Under the pieces are notes generated by a model that was not told the origin of the DNA, searched no databases, and saw only the letters and a program-made list of their open reading frames with translations. Below are positions 1-11,070 of a DNA stretch of 64,000 nt, piece after piece. The position numbers and the translations under genes are program-made. How positions within the stretch are numbered: the first letter of the stretch is position 1; the number at the start of each line of letters is the position of its first letter. Origin of the DNA: Arenicola marina (Eukaryota; Annelida; Polychaeta; Arenicolidae); contig OZ025258.1 in the NCBI GenBank assembly GCA_964019135.1, forward strand, positions 5,909,961-5,973,960. Reading direction: 5' to 3'.

Positions 1-1690
1 GAAAGAGGTCGCTAGCCGACGTGATATCATTCATGTAAATGATAAAAAGAAGTGGACCCAGTATTAAACCTTGGGGGACTCCTGTTGTTAAATGGGCTAA
101 CTCGGAGCCATAGTTATCAATTTCAACATATTGCTTACGATCGGTTAAATAATTCTTTAGCACTTCTAGAGCCATGTCACGTATGCCATAATGGCTCAAT
201 TTATAAATCAATATTTTGTGATCTATTGTGTCAAAGGCTTTAGATATGTCTAGAAAAAAATTGAAGGGAATTTGTCCATTATCCATATATTGCATAGTTC
301 GATCGATTAGTTCAAGATTAGCTAATTCTGTAAAATGTTTTAATCTAAATCCGTATTGACTATTATTGAAGAGATTATGTTGCTGGAAGTGTTTAAGAAT
401 TTGATTTGCTAATGCCTTTTCAAATACCTTGGATATTGCTGGTAATAATGATATTGGTCTATAGTTGTTGAATGAAGTTACGTCACCAGTTTTATAAACG
501 GGAGTTATCTTTAACTTATCAGGAAAAGTCCCAGTTGTGAGTGTTTGATTAATTATCAGCGATAAGGTTCGAGTTAATTCTGGCTTAATCACTTTGAGAA
601 GTTTAACCGAGATGCCGTCATGACCACAGCTGGGTTTGGGTTTCAGTTTATCAATTATATTTCGTTTGGGTCGGTTAACGTAAATTGCAAGGTATCTGGG
701 CTTGGGTTTTTTAAGTATGCCTTAAACTGGTCACCTGAGTTAAAAAGTTCTTCAGCAAGGTTGGGACCAATATTAACAAAAAAATCATTAAATTTAATGG
801 CTATGTCTTGCTTATCAGCCATTTTCTTTGAATGTTCGAACAAGATTTTCAACAATATCATAATTACTATTTGGATTAGAGCTAACATTTTTATCTAGTC
901 TGTGGTAGATCTCATGTGATTTTATCTCCTCTCTGAATTTCATTACAGAATCATGGTCGTATGTTTTGATTATAATCATTTTCGGAACCATTTGTTTAAC
1001 TTGAGGATGTGGTATACTGATACAGTACGGCAGATTGTCCGAGATTGCTTTTACTAGTAGACCAGCATTGGCTTGAAGCGTGTGTGATGATATTTTACAA
1101 AACAGATTATCAATGAGAGATGCTCTATGTCTTGATATGCGTGTTGGCAGCGTAATTCTTGGGATAAAACTGTGAATTGTTATCATATCAAAAAAATCGC
1201 TAATGCATTGTTTTTCATGGATCTTAAGGAGATCAATATTAAAATCACCGGCTATGACAAACTCTATAATAATATTTGTGTTCCAACAAGAACTAGATAT
1301 TTCTAAAAATAATCCTTCCCATGTTGTTTTATCGACAACTTTTGCCACAATATTATAATTAAGATCTTCACGTATATATATAATAAGGCCCCCATGCGCA
1401 GTGCATGCTTTACCCTGTGATATTGTGGTATAGCCATTGAGCATAAAGCGAGATGTATCACAATCCTCCGACAGCCAGCTCTCTTGAGTACATATAACTG
1501 AAAAATATTTACCTTTACTTTGCATACTTTCTGTAAATATTTTAATTTCCTCAAATTTAGCCGAGATAGAGCAACAATTAAGACTTAGTACAGTGAACCG
1601 TCCCTTACAAAAGTCTATGAGATTATCGTCTGAGCAGTATGGAGAGTGCCTAATGAGATCTGGTCCATCAGAGTCAGAATTCATTTATTT
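1..1690 (-). mobile_element. LINE A, CR1/L2-type retrotransposon, cut by the window edge
   Basis: This is a non-LTR retrotransposon read on the minus strand. Endonuclease lies at 815-1684 and reverse transcriptase runs from about 890 to the left edge. Minus-strand translation shows KLKPKPSCGHDGIS, NYRPISLLPAISKVFEKA, SKAFDTIDHKIL and TGVPQG-LILGPLLF in order, the standard RT blocks; the YADD block lies beyond base 1. It closely resembles LINE D at 51.4-54 kb, for instance in the NPNSNYDI linker and the FNDF--IG block, so both belong to one family. About 110 residues of the linker present in LINE D are missing near 815-890, and the frame shifts near 660. It is a decayed copy with its 5' end near 1690. 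Family assignment is by motif only. Confidence 0.85.
815..1684 (-). pseudogene. LINE A apurinic endonuclease domain (ORF2 N-terminus)
   Basis: A 289-residue open frame shows the exonuclease-endonuclease-phosphatase fold of LINE ORF2: SLNCCSI near residue 35, CTQESWL near 66, HGGLIIYIRED near 98, AGDFNID near 145 and RASLIDNLF near 187. The enzyme would nick target DNA to prime reverse transcription. Two defects are visible. The usual SDH block reads SDNLPYCISI, so the catalytic histidine is asparagine, and the spacing between the GG block and GDFN is about 40 residues short of the family norm. The frame ends just before the RT portion, which is in another frame. The start was taken at the first methionine. 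Confidence 0.8.
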
Positions 1691-1782
1691 GACCAAGAAA
1701 TGTAGTACATATCATACATAACATAAATATACGGATTGGCCAGGAGACTCCCATTAAGACACAGGTACCCAGCCAGCATGGC

Positions 1783-2000
1783 AACCATCTGCCAACCGTG
1801 AAACAACGTTGTCGGCAATGTTGGCGCAATGTTGGCAAAGAACATTGGGCCAACGAGTGGGTGCTCATTGGGGAATGATTGTTTCAACGTTGTCTGCCAA
1901 CAATGGCCCAACCATCTGCCAACCTTGGGCCAACATTGGCTGCCAACGATGGCCCAATCATAGGCCAACAGTGGGCCAATGTGCGCTGCCGACGTTCTAC
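1783..2000. repeat. Subterminal GTTGG/CCAAC-rich zone, left
   Basis: The stretch is built from irregular repeats of GGCCAACNTTGGC-like palindromic words such as TGGGCCAACATTGGC. The same vocabulary recurs at 4238-4370 in the opposite orientation, next to the other terminal inverted repeat. Open frames here are by-products of the repeat. Confidence 0.7.
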
Positions 2001-2192
2001 CGATATTGATCCACTATTGAACCACTGCAAATGTTGTTCACTAATTTATTGACAAAAACCTTATGAAGTGCAATACATGAATTCTTAATAGGTATACATG
2101 ACGCGTAATGTCTGAAAAAATCGCTCGCGACCGCTCATACAGGTGCATGGCCGCTCATAGAGGTGGTCGCTCGTAGATGCGGTCGCTTCCAC

Positions 2193-3372
2193 TCATTCCT
2201 GATTCTTGCGTTTGCCAGCTGTGTCACGCTCTCGTCGCCCGCCATCCCGCTCCCCAGCAAATCGCAGCCACTTCTTCACCACCTCTGAATTTGTGGCGCA
2301 ACTGGTAGTCGGGTTGCTGCGAGTACCCCCTGAATTAAATCAAAGTAGACTCAATGGCAAAGCTGTTTAAAATATCATGCTGGTTCGATAATATGCATGA
2401 ATAACATTTACCTATACTGGTATACTTAACACATGTTTTTTGTTAGCTTAATATTTCTGGAACCCTGTTAAAGGCAATACAGTGGTAGCCACATACAAAG
2501 TAATGATACTGTTCATAATTTGCTGTTCGCAGGATTTTTTGACAGATCTGTCATATCACGTGGAATAGGTAACGCAAATGAGTTAAGTAGACAGTGGGTA
2601 AAGTGGAAATCCTTATCTTATCAGAAGAATACAGCCACACTTACCATACACCACCTGGCGTAAGTTTAGGCGAGGGAATGGCACTTTCCCACTCTTCCAT
2701 TGCCAATGTATTTGCTTTGCCACACTGTTTGACAGCACTTAGTCCATCAAACGCTGCACTGCCTTGTCGACAGTGGATACGCCCATCAAGGTGATGCTGC
2801 TGACCTAATTGGACATATGCAAAATAAAGAGTCAAACTGAAGATAAAATAGACATAAATTAAATTACACAAAGCAATACAAAAACATGGACAAACCTATG
2901 AGAACTGAAAATGCTGGTCTCTTATTCGTGCATACTTGACTAAAATTGGGCCAGTGGAAGCTTTCGGGGCAACAAAATGATGATGAATAAAATATGCCCC
3001 ATATGGGGACCGTCCACTAAACCATGGATGCCTTGATCTCTAGTCCAGTACACTGACCAATAGACTAAGGGGGTTCTCTGAGACTTATATATAGCTGTGT
3101 TTTGTGTGGCCAGGCTTTAACAGCAAAAAACATTAATCGTTAAATATTACAGCATACCGTTTTCCACACGGTCTCGTCATTAGCGAGAACCTCGTCCATT
3201 GTGTGTAGGGCTTCTAAGGTCAGGATGGGGAAGGGCATTCCATCTGGCGGAGGGGTTGGCGTGCAAGTCATGTTGAGATGCTGGCAAATTTTGCCAAGCA
3301 TCACACCATTGTGCTCCTGCTGCTGTTGCACGCGTTCCAAAGCGTGCAGGAGGGCAATATCATACTCTGTCA
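2193..3372 (-). pseudogene. DUF4806-domain gene, last three exons, one in-frame stop
   Basis: Three minus-strand exons join with correct splice sites. Exon 3158-3372 encodes a heptad-like segment (ALERVQQQQEHNGVMLGK) followed by FPILTLEALHTMDEVLAND. Exon 2645-2804 encodes VSSITLMGVSTVDKAVQRLMD, a stop, then VLSNSVAKQIHWQWKSG. Exon 2193-2329 encodes SEVVKKWLRFAGERDGGRR and ends at TGA. This order, with P-x-LxTxExLxxxDE, VxxAVxRxxxxVLxNxVA, W-x-GK and a basic tail, is that of DUF4806, a family of unknown function that is multi-copy in invertebrates. Donors are GTATGC and GTAAGT, and the phases (0, then 1) agree across both introns. The one defect is TAA at 2739-2741, where most relatives have a basic residue. 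Upstream exons were not found. It lies inside the 1767-4386 TIR block. Confidence 0.72.
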
Positions 3373-4229
3373 CTGTCAATGAAATTTAAATAGACTGTAA
3401 AACAAAATGTGAACAGCATATTGTTATAGGTAACACTATAACCACTTGGCTTAACTAAATAAAATGATCTCTTTAATTCCATGAGAAAATAATTCACATC
3501 AACATAGAAGTTCAGAATGCAGATATATGGCTCTGACTACCCACCCAGATACGTGTTCTCTATATTTGTCTGCACCCTTCTTCTTTTGGACCAATAGGAA
3601 TAATCCATTTATATTTTCCATAATTATATGCCTTGTGTAATAAGGGGCGGATGCATGATATAAATTGGCCATTTCCCAATTAAAAGTTATTTAATATTAA
3701 AATTCCCAGTTCACGATTAATGAAAATACTCGATCACAGCTATCGGCTAATATCCCATTCCCAGTTCACGAAGAATTATTTTCCTCATTCCCAGTTCACA
3801 GTGAAAAGAAAAGCCCCTTCCTGAAAAACGGAAATACCCCTTGCCCCATCCCTAATAAGTTTAATGACATTCACCTGCCCATGGCTGAAGGTTTTGCACT
3901 GGTTTGACAGTTTTTGATTTAATAAAAGAGCTCCAAAACAAAAGAGCTAGGCACTCGTGTGAGCGATAATACAGGAAAGGTCAGAAACTGCATGCTCAGT
4001 GACCGTTTTCTTCCGCTGTACCATTATATTACAGTTCTAATTAAGTCAGTGCATAAATTACATAATCCGATACTATAAAGCAGACCGACAAGACAATAAT
4101 AATGTGCCACATGAATAAAAATTTCAAAATTCACGATAACTTACAGTCACTTGGAAAATTGCCACATGGAAGTGTCGCTTCAAAAACTCGCTAGATGGCG
4201 CTGTGTTTTGCGCTAACGGCAGTACGCTG
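3373..4229. other. Gene-poor stretch with a short triplicated motif
   Basis: I see no coding exon here. The 13-base word TTCCCAGTTCAC(G/A) occurs three times at 3703-3715, 3758-3770 and 3788-3800, with AT-rich spacers of about 42 and 17 bases. Upstream exons of the DUF4806 gene could lie here but I could not recognise them. Confidence 0.5.
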
Positions 4230-4370
4230 GTACGTAGGCACAATGTTGGGCCAACATTCCATTGCCAACGGTTGGGTGCAGAGCGCAGATGACGGTCGGT
4301 ATTACGTTGCGCCTATGTATACTAGCAAACGGTTGCGTTGCCTACCTAAAAACAACGTTGGGCCGATAAT
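4230..4370. repeat. Subterminal GTTGG/CCAAC-rich zone, right
   Basis: Degenerate words such as TTGGGCCAACATTCC and AACAACGTTGGGCC lead into the right terminal inverted repeat. They mirror the zone at 1783-2000. Confidence 0.65.
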
Positions 4371-4740
4371 GCCATGCTGGCTGGGTAGGTCGCTATCATG
4401 GGAGCCACGCCTTCTTCATCATTATCAGTCTGGAGAACCGAGCATAAAGAGTTTGGCGTCACGCCGCCAAACTGTCTTAGCATGGACTCATCTAAGGACA
4501 TTTTACCAATACTATTAACTCTTCGTCCAATAATATTGACTCAAGATATGCCATTTGAGAAATACATTTCATACCATGAAGATGAATATAATTGAGTTTA
4601 AACCACCTGCGAATCACAGTCCGTAAACATGCCCGCGCGCCCCAAAAAAACAACGAGCAAACCCTGCGCCACAACACTCTATACGCAGCTTGCACGACCC
4701 AAACGCGTTTAAAGTAGCAATTTAAAATATTCATAAAACG

Positions 4741-5310
4741 GTGTCAGGGAATGTAACTGACAACCGCAAATTGTATTACTTTAGAAACAGAAGATTCAAT
4801 GTATTGCACGCGCGTATTCGCATGAATTGTAGCGCACTGAACTTACACTTGTTTAACATGAATCTGGTAGACAGCCCGTGTTGTCGCTGCGGAGCCGAGA
4901 ACGAGGACTGCGTTCATTTGTTCCTCGGGTGCCCACTCTATTTGAATTTTAGAGATATTTTATTTCGCAAAATCCATGTTCTATCCTCAGTGTCAATTGG
5001 CACCATTCTTTTTGGTAATCCGTCTCTATCAATTGACGATAACCGTTGTATATTTCAAGCAGTTCATTGTCACGACTTCATTGTAGCCTCCAAACGTTTC
5101 CCTTACATATCACGTATTTTAATGTTATGCCTGAATGTATTAGTTATCGAATTTCTACTACATTGTGGTGTACGCAACTGTTATGTATATATGTATGTAT
5201 GGGCAATTGATTCAAGTTCAGCAAGAGGAATTCACATAGGCAGTGTGCCTGTTTTCCAATTGCCAATAAAATATGTTTTTAAACTAACAGGGTTCATGGT
5301 CCCTGCTTAA
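4741..5310 (+). mobile_element. LINE ORF2 C-terminal fragment with Cys/His knuckle
   Basis: A 189-residue frame contains RRFNVLHARIRMNCSALN followed by CCRCGAENEDCVHLFLGCP. This is the Cys-Cys-His-Cys knuckle found after the RT in many LINE ORF2 proteins. No RT core lies upstream, so it is a 5'-truncated remnant. The last 40 or so residues have no family signature and may be read-through into flanking repeat. Confidence 0.75.
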
Positions 5311-5974
5311 AGCGGGTGTCCAACCTAATTTAAACGCGATATGCACCGAAAGTTTACATCTGAAAATTAATTTGGCGAGTGCTAACGCTTCGTTTCAGCC
5401 GAGTGGTAAGGAGAGAAAAATTAAGGCAACCCACCCCCAGCAATGTCAAGCAGAGCGCCATTTTGCCGGTAGCAGTGACGCATATTGTGACTATTCATAT
5501 GGCGCCGCCTTACGTTATAACTCGCGGAGAGAGAGATCAGGGCCGCGATTTACAGATGAACAGCGGCAGTTCTAAGCCGCGCAGTAGCGCAAGATCTTAG
5601 TGTTTCATGGAAAAGTACCCTCCAAACAAATTGATATACGTCTTGCGACGATTTACTCCGCAACAATGCCATGATTGGAGTTAGAATCGCAGCTATTTAT
5701 ATTAGCGATTATCACGCGCTCTTGTTTTGCTCACACAATAGACGCAATTTCCGGTTTAAATAAATTAGAGTATCGCCTCCTGATTGGTCAATCGCGGACA
5801 CGCCTCCAAAAAAGACTACCGCCTGGGTAGGCGGCGAAATCGTGCCTGGCGGTCACTTCTAAATTTTATTGTGAGCTACAGATACAACGAAAAATTCTGT
5901 AATTTGGAGGATAGACAATTGGGTATTATATGAATCGGTAAAGCAACGTTAGAGGCCAGGCTGGCGGTTCCCTT
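5311..5974. other. Non-coding stretch, no gene recognised
   Basis: No coding pattern or RNA gene is visible. It contains an isolated CCAAT-type word (GATTGGTCAATC near 5779-5790). The word GTTCATGGTCCCTGCTTAA at 5291-5309, just before this stretch, is a lone unit of the tandem repeat that follows. Confidence 0.45.
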
Positions 5975-6262
5975 TAACACCATGTAAACCCTAGCTAGGG
6001 TGGGGTCATCAGAGGCATGGTTCATGGTCCCTGCTTAACGCTATGAAAACTCCAGGGCGGGATCTTCAGAGGCAGGCTTCATGGTCCCTGTTAAAACGCT
6101 TTGTAAATGCTAGGGCGGGGTCATCAGAAGCCGTTTTCATGGTCCTTGCTTAACGCTATGTAAACCCTATCGCGGGGTCATCAGAGGCAGGGTTCATGGT
6201 CCCTGCTCAACACTATGTAAACCCTAAGGCGGGGTCATCAGAAGCAGAGTTCATGGTCCCTG
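5975..6262 (+). repeat. About 57-bp tandem repeat, roughly five units
   Basis: Units read GGTTCATGGTCCCTGCTTAA, then CGCTATGTAAACCCTAGG, then GCGGGGTCATCAGAGGCA. The array starts mid-unit near 5980, with successive units near 6020, 6076, 6134, 6192 and 6248. Units differ from each other by several substitutions. A single unit recurs at 56,250-56,290 in front of the same downstream repeat, so the array belongs to a larger dispersed repeat. Confidence 0.85.
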
Positions 6263-6269
6263 CCTAACG

Positions 6270-6590
6270 GGATTATGGTACTTTATAAAACTGTGATACT
6301 TTCTGGATTCAAGGCAATTTTAGTGCCAATTTTCCTGCGCAAATTTTCCTGCCTCGGGATATCTCCTATGAAGTAAGACGACTTTGTTATTTCATGAATC
6401 TGTAGCAAGTTAAAGCCTATAATAGACGAGTATATTGACGTGGCATCGGGCCGTTCGATGCGGGGGTTGCGCAATTGTAACACTCACAGCCAGCAGCATC
6501 CCAACGTCAAACCCCCCTCCCCATGTGACCGAGAGCTGACGGCGTCAGATCTTCACATCTTTGAGGTAAAAACTGTGCTTGTTTTCCGGA
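6270..6590 (+). repeat. Dispersed repeat, copy 1 (partner at 56.4-56.7 kb)
   Basis: From GTGATACTTTCTGGATTCAAG to the GAGGTAAAAACTGT block near 6575, the sequence aligns base for base, with scattered changes, to 56,430-56,720. Shared landmarks include CTATGAAGTAAGA, AGCCTATAATAGACGAGTAT and GTGACCGAGAGCT. No coding capacity is evident. The adjacent 57-bp units are shared too. Confidence 0.85.
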
Positions 6591-7168
6591 TAACAACATA
6601 AATTTAGCTGAAAATGGGCGGGAGCTTCGGATAATTGCAACATTCGAGGTCAAACCCAGGTGTTATTAACGGGCATGTAGAGACAATGCGCTATCAGCTG
6701 ACACTTAACACCTTTCTAGCTTTGTTGTTATCGCCGGATTAACGGGCTGCACCAACAAACACAAGCCACATGCTTTGTTCTTCTTTTGGTCTCTTTGTGT
6801 TCCGGTGATTGGCATTGAGCAAAGTGTGGCATGTTTGAACAAGAAACGTGGTGAGTGCGATCATGTTCATAATGTGGTGAGTGCGATCATGTTCATAATC
6901 AAAGAAGTGTGTCTCATCTCATTGCCCTTCAACCTGTAAACTGTTCGGGTCCTCCCTTGGATTATGGAGGTAATAGAACTTGACATGTTGCTTATGTGAA
7001 ATTCATTGCAACATGAATGAAACTTAGCTGCATGTGCAATCAAATGTGTCTAATCCTTTTGTTCTGGGGTTGTCTGTTCCTCGCTGTGATGATAGACTTA
7101 ATAACATATGAGATGCTGCTGTCCCCTATAAAGTCTTCAGGCACTAAACATGGCTTCATTATACGGTC
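6591..7168. other. Non-coding stretch with a short direct duplication
   Basis: The word GTGGTGAGTGCGATCATGTTCATAAT-like, 25 bases long, is repeated in tandem at about 6848-6899. No gene or RNA is recognised. Confidence 0.5.
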
Positions 7169-7372
7169 ATGGCCAAACGAATGCGGACAGACCTCTCTCT
7201 CGCTGACAAGGTCGAAGTCATCAGGCTCAAAGACCAGAATGTCTCGTAAGTGCAGATATCCCAGCAGTTCGGCTGTTCAAAATCACAGATTTCTCGCATC
7301 ATTGCAGATAGGGACTCAGTTTTACGCCACAAAGATGAAAACAAAAACCCTGATAGCAAGCGTAGGCGCATT
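7169..7372 (+). pseudogene. Pogo/Tigger-type CENP-B N-terminal helix-turn-helix fragment
   Basis: The frame starting MAKRMRTDLSLADKVEVIRL continues as QISQQFGCSKSQISRIIADRD and ends in the basic stretch NPDSKRRRI. This is the CENP-B-type DNA-binding helix-turn-helix at the N-terminus of Pogo/Tigger transposases and their domesticated relatives. An in-frame TAA at 7247-7249 separates the first helix from the second; the same bases create a consensus donor word, GTAAGT. No second DNA-binding domain or DDE catalytic domain follows. It is most likely a transposon relic; an isolated first exon of a domesticated gene is less likely because homology resumes immediately after the stop. Confidence 0.7.
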
Positions 7373-7444
7373 GGCATATGTATTTGGATAATTTCAGAAA
7401 TATCCGTGGAACTAAGTTATGTTTCAAGGAATAATACATAGTTA

Positions 7445-9405
7445 ACTATGATGATCCGTAGATCCGTAATTTCCATATTTGTACGTGACGAATCCCTTCT
7501 CACGTTCCCTGCTAAGTATGAAGGTACCATCTATTGTCATATAGCCTTCCATACATATCCATAGTGGACTGCATAATATGGTAAATATATATCGGAAAGA
7601 GTCGTTTCGTCAGTCTAGAGGGCTCGTTTAGAACAGTAATTAGATTATTTTAATATGATACTTAAATATTTAAAAAATTGTTAACTTTTTACTTAAATTA
7701 TTAATGTTGTTATACACCATAACGGTGAAACGAAACTGAAGTTATACACTGTATGCGACAATTATAAGTTATCGGTTTAATTTTGCCGCGCCTCGGGCGG
7801 CACTAAAATATTCTCATCACTAATTTGATACACCCAAATACACTAGACCCAAATGCAAATGTCCATTTGGCATTGCATTCGCGACATGTTGCCAGCTGCA
7901 TCCCGTTGTGTCGAGACTTTTATCCACGACACGCGCTGTGAGAGCATCAACGTTGTTATTAATGTTTGATGTTAGCCCACCCTTTTCATATTCTTGAGCT
8001 TGTAGGCACATTTATCATTTATGTGTCGCATACCATGCCGAGTAATTGTTTAGCCTCTTAACATATTGCATTGGATAATCCGGTCGTAATGTAATTTCCG
8101 AATTCTTTTCGGACCCACGCCACACCGCCTGCGTCTTAATTCGTATTCTTTTAATTCTTATTCTTAATTCTTAAACCAGATCGAACACAAATAGAATAGT
8201 CTAAAAATCTTCAACGCCGATCTTATCGATCGTGTCGCTTCTTTATAATCCTCAAGTAATATAAATGCATCATCTTCATACCGCCCAATAGTATAGTAGT
8301 GCCTTTTATATTAATACCTTTGACATTTCGAGTCTTTTTCAGTTCTTGCGCAAGTGGCTCAACAGCGTTTGTGTTTTCCTAGTATTAGTCAACATTGCCG
8401 AATTAAAATAAATGTTCATGTTGTTTGGCCACTTTTTGGGCATAATACAATTGTGGATAAATCATCGAGATAACGCTCGTCACGTGATCGGCGTGAGGCC
8501 GAACGAAAAGTTGAACGAAAGCTAGAACCAGGTGTAATGTCCACAGACGGCGCAACGGTCGGCAGAACCGGAAGTGGTATCTCACTCTTCATGACACCAC
8601 CGGACGTGCCGTGTCAGCTCATTGCCGACAGTTGGCCGCGTGACGAGCATATCGCCGTGAACTGTCCGTGAAGACCTTGGGGTGTGGGCATCAGAGGTGA
8701 GCCTGTTTGGTCACCAGCATGCCAAATGAGAATAATATTATAGTAGGAACACACGCAGCATTGCGGGAGGTTTAAGATCACAACAAAATCCAAGGCATAT
8801 ACCGGTGGCAGATCAGATGTTTCCATGGTACAGCGTTCCCCAGGCCAGCCATCGTGCCTCAGTTGGGGGTTCGTGCCCGGTTGGAAGGATAATCCTCAAA
8901 TGTCCTTCTTCGACATAACCCTGAGCATGTGGCTTTAATCTTCATTGTTCCCATGGACGCGATACCACATGCATATCTTAAAGCGCCCTCAAATCAACCA
9001 GTGATAGTCAACCTCCCTTTGAAATGGCTCACACTAAAGTTGTGAAGTACTAGAAACTAACGGATTGAAAAGCGGACAGTACGAGGACTTTAAATGTTAG
9101 GACATTAAGCAGCTGTTGTTACTTTGCTTTCTTCCTTTGCTGTCACCCGCCTGCCAGGTCTCCTTGGCGGACGGCATTATAAAAAAATACGAGATCTCAT
9201 TGGCGGTTGGTATTATATGAAAGATACACGTTATATCAGACGCGCTGGCTGTGCCTGTTGTGCGGAAAGCCGATGCTCACGTCATTGTCTTTTCCTTCCT
9301 CCTTTCACGTAAGCAACATTCGTAATTACTCGACGCTCACCATGGTTACAGCAACATTGTGTGAAATGTCTAGCGAGAAGGCTGGCACAATAACTGCAAC
9401 AGCAG
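7445..9405. other. Two-kilobase stretch without a recognised gene
   Basis: Composition is mixed AT-rich (7660-7800) and average. Short frames exist on both strands but none shows a family signature. A weak B-box-like word, GGTTCGTGCCC, lies near 8867, without a convincing A box. Confidence 0.45.
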
Positions 9406-9410
9406 CACTG

Positions 9411-9758
9411 GGGTCTGTAAGTGACATCACGGACAGCGCGCGCTCACCTCCAGCGAATCCGGTTTTGGGTACATGACGCTTCACCGTCCCATATACAAAG
9501 CATAGGGGGCTCTTTGTAATGGCGTGAAACGCACAGAAAACCAGCCTCTTGCGATTTAAAATGCGTACGAGTATGAAGGTACACCCCCAAACATTTATTC
9601 CATATGGTTTTCAAATCTAACATTGCATTCATATCTCAAACATCAGTGAGTCTAGTTTGAGGCCCATAGTAAAGTATAGGGACCCGCTGACGCGTTGTAC
9701 CCAGAACGGTTGTTTCTAGAGGTGAGCGCGCGCTGTCTGTGACGTCACTTACAGACCC
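9411..9758. mobile_element. Palindromic MITE, 348 bp, long imperfect TIRs
   Basis: The left arm begins GGGTCTGTAAGTGACATCAC and the right arm ends with its complement at 9758. The outer 39 bases match at 37 positions, including the GCGCGCGCTCACCT block. Pairing continues inward: GGGTACATGACGC-TTCACC (from 9467) faces GCTGACGCGTTGTACCC (near 9688), giving arms of about 110 bases. It has no coding capacity. The flanks are CACTG on the left and TATAG on the right, with no clear target duplication, so the superfamily is open. Confidence 0.85.
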
Positions 9759-9763
9759 TATAG

Positions 9764-9994
9764 CGCATGACATTGTCGAACGACGCAGTTCTATAGTCAC
9801 ACTTTATGATCTTTTATTCTTTACATTTATCACCGCAGAAATCGATATGACCGGGGCCAGGATGGAAGATCTCGGACATAAAACTGATTATCTTGCTCAT
9901 ATCAAACGTGAAACACACGTTTTGTTCAACAAAGCCGGATTATGGGTGACACTGCATTCCGTCAGGTTGCGACATAACGATATCAGCTCATTGG
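9764..9994. other. Short unassigned stretch
   Basis: An 87-codon plus-strand frame (9739-10002) begins inside the MITE arm and shows no family signature. I consider it fortuitous. Confidence 0.4.
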
Positions 9995-10150
9995 ACATGT
10001 AATAATTGTAGGTCAGAGAGTAGTATAGAGTGTAATATATGTAATCATTATACGGCAGATATAGTATGATACATGTAATAATTGTAGGTCAGATAGTAGT
10101 ATAGAGTGTAATATATGTAGTTATTATACGGCAGATATAGTATGATACAT
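9995..10150 (+). repeat. 76-bp tandem repeat, two copies plus a stub
   Basis: ACATGTAATAATTGTAGGTC starts at 9995 and again at 10071, and the third copy breaks off after ACAT at 10147. The two full units differ at only a few positions. Confidence 0.9.
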
Positions 10151-10379
10151 TTTTACCAATTGCAAGTTAGATATAGCAGATAACGTATGATATATTTAAT
10201 ATTGGAATGTGTCACGAAGTGAATATTCACAGACAAAGGGGTTGTAACAAAATATAATATTTAGTTACAATAAGTTAACGTATGGGATAATATGCAATGG
10301 CCCGGCGTGAACTATGGTTGGGTATGAGCGGCAGCCACAGGTCTGGAATAGTTAGGCACGAACGGCAGCCCCAGCGGCA

Positions 10380-10700
10380 ATGACTGATGCGATGACCGGC
10401 GGATCCAGCGATGTCCCGGCGATGACCGGCGGATCCAGAGATGTCCCGGGCAAAGACCGGCAGCTCCAGCGATGTCATGGCGATGACCGGCAGCTCCAGC
10501 GACGTCCCCGCGATGAGCGGCAGCCTCAGCAACAACGAGGCATGGACGGCAGCCTCAGCAACAACGAGGCATGGACGGCAGCCTCAGCAACAACGAGGCA
10601 TGGACGGCAGCCTCAGCAACAACGAGGCATGGGCGGCAGCCTCAGCAACAACGAGGCATGGGCGGCAGCCTCAGTAACAACGAGGCATGGACGGCCGCCC
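10380..10700 (+). repeat. 29-30 bp minisatellite (GGCAGCCTCAGCAACAACGA)
   Basis: Six near-identical 29-bp units start at 10519, 10548, 10577, 10606, 10635 and 10664, preceded from 10380 by degenerate 30-bp units built on GATGACCGGC(A/G)G(A/C)TCCAGCGATGTC. Because 29 is not a multiple of three, the array opens long frames in several registers on both strands. I treat those as artefacts. Confidence 0.9.
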
Positions 10701-10799
10701 CAGTGACGTCCCGGCAACAGCCCACAGGTGAAAACAGGGACACCAGGGGACAACACCGGACGATCCGGCCGAGCGGCAGCAGCGCCGCTGGACGCCGCG

Positions 10800-11070
10800 A
10801 TGTGGGTAGTTCCTGAGATGCCGGGTGTCCTGTCACGACCTGTCCCCAAGGTAGTCTAATCTCTTCGGGACTGGCGCCGTATTTATATCGGCGTACTGCC
10901 ACTCCCAGAAGCTGTCACGAGTGACAGGGCTGAGCAGATCACACAAACGTTGACAATCTAAGGAAGGTCCCAGCGCTCAACTCTGCCAGCCATGAAACTG
11001 ACCTCATGGCATATCTGAGAACTAATGCCACAATTTGAGCACATCAAAACATGGACTTCATGACAATACC
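10800..11070 (-). mobile_element. LTR-like segment at the 3' side of the Gypsy fossil
   Basis: On the minus strand, a purine-rich G run (near 11,070) is followed by TGTCATGAAG, and then by a TATAAATA word near 10,880. This is the layout of a 3' polypurine tract and LTR promoter. The distal LTR edge merges with the 29-bp minisatellite and is not defined. No second LTR was found for comparison. Confidence 0.4.

Larger units (their letters stand above)
1767..4386. mobile_element. 2.62 kb TIR DNA transposon candidate carrying a DUF4806 gene
   Basis: The left end ACCCAGCCAGCATGGC (1767-1782) and the right end GCCATGCTGGCTGGGT (4371-4386) are a perfect 16-bp inverted pair. They are flanked by the same 4 bases, AGGT, at 1763-1766 and 4387-4390. 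Both subterminal zones are rich in GTTGG/CCAAC motifs. The interior holds a spliced DUF4806 gene on the minus strand and no recognisable transposase. Seen directly: the termini, the 4-bp repeat and the cargo. Inferred: that these belong to one mobile unit rather than two small elements in opposite orientation. I do not assign a superfamily. Confidence 0.5.

Noticed and set aside
1767-2009. Plus-strand frame rich in Trp, Gln and Pro in the CCAAC zone
   Set aside because: It is generated by the GGCCAAC repeat vocabulary; the same words give frames on both strands.
10275-10902. Overlapping frames of 78-108 residues
   Set aside because: Products of a 29-bp minisatellite that shifts register each unit; no independent coding evidence.
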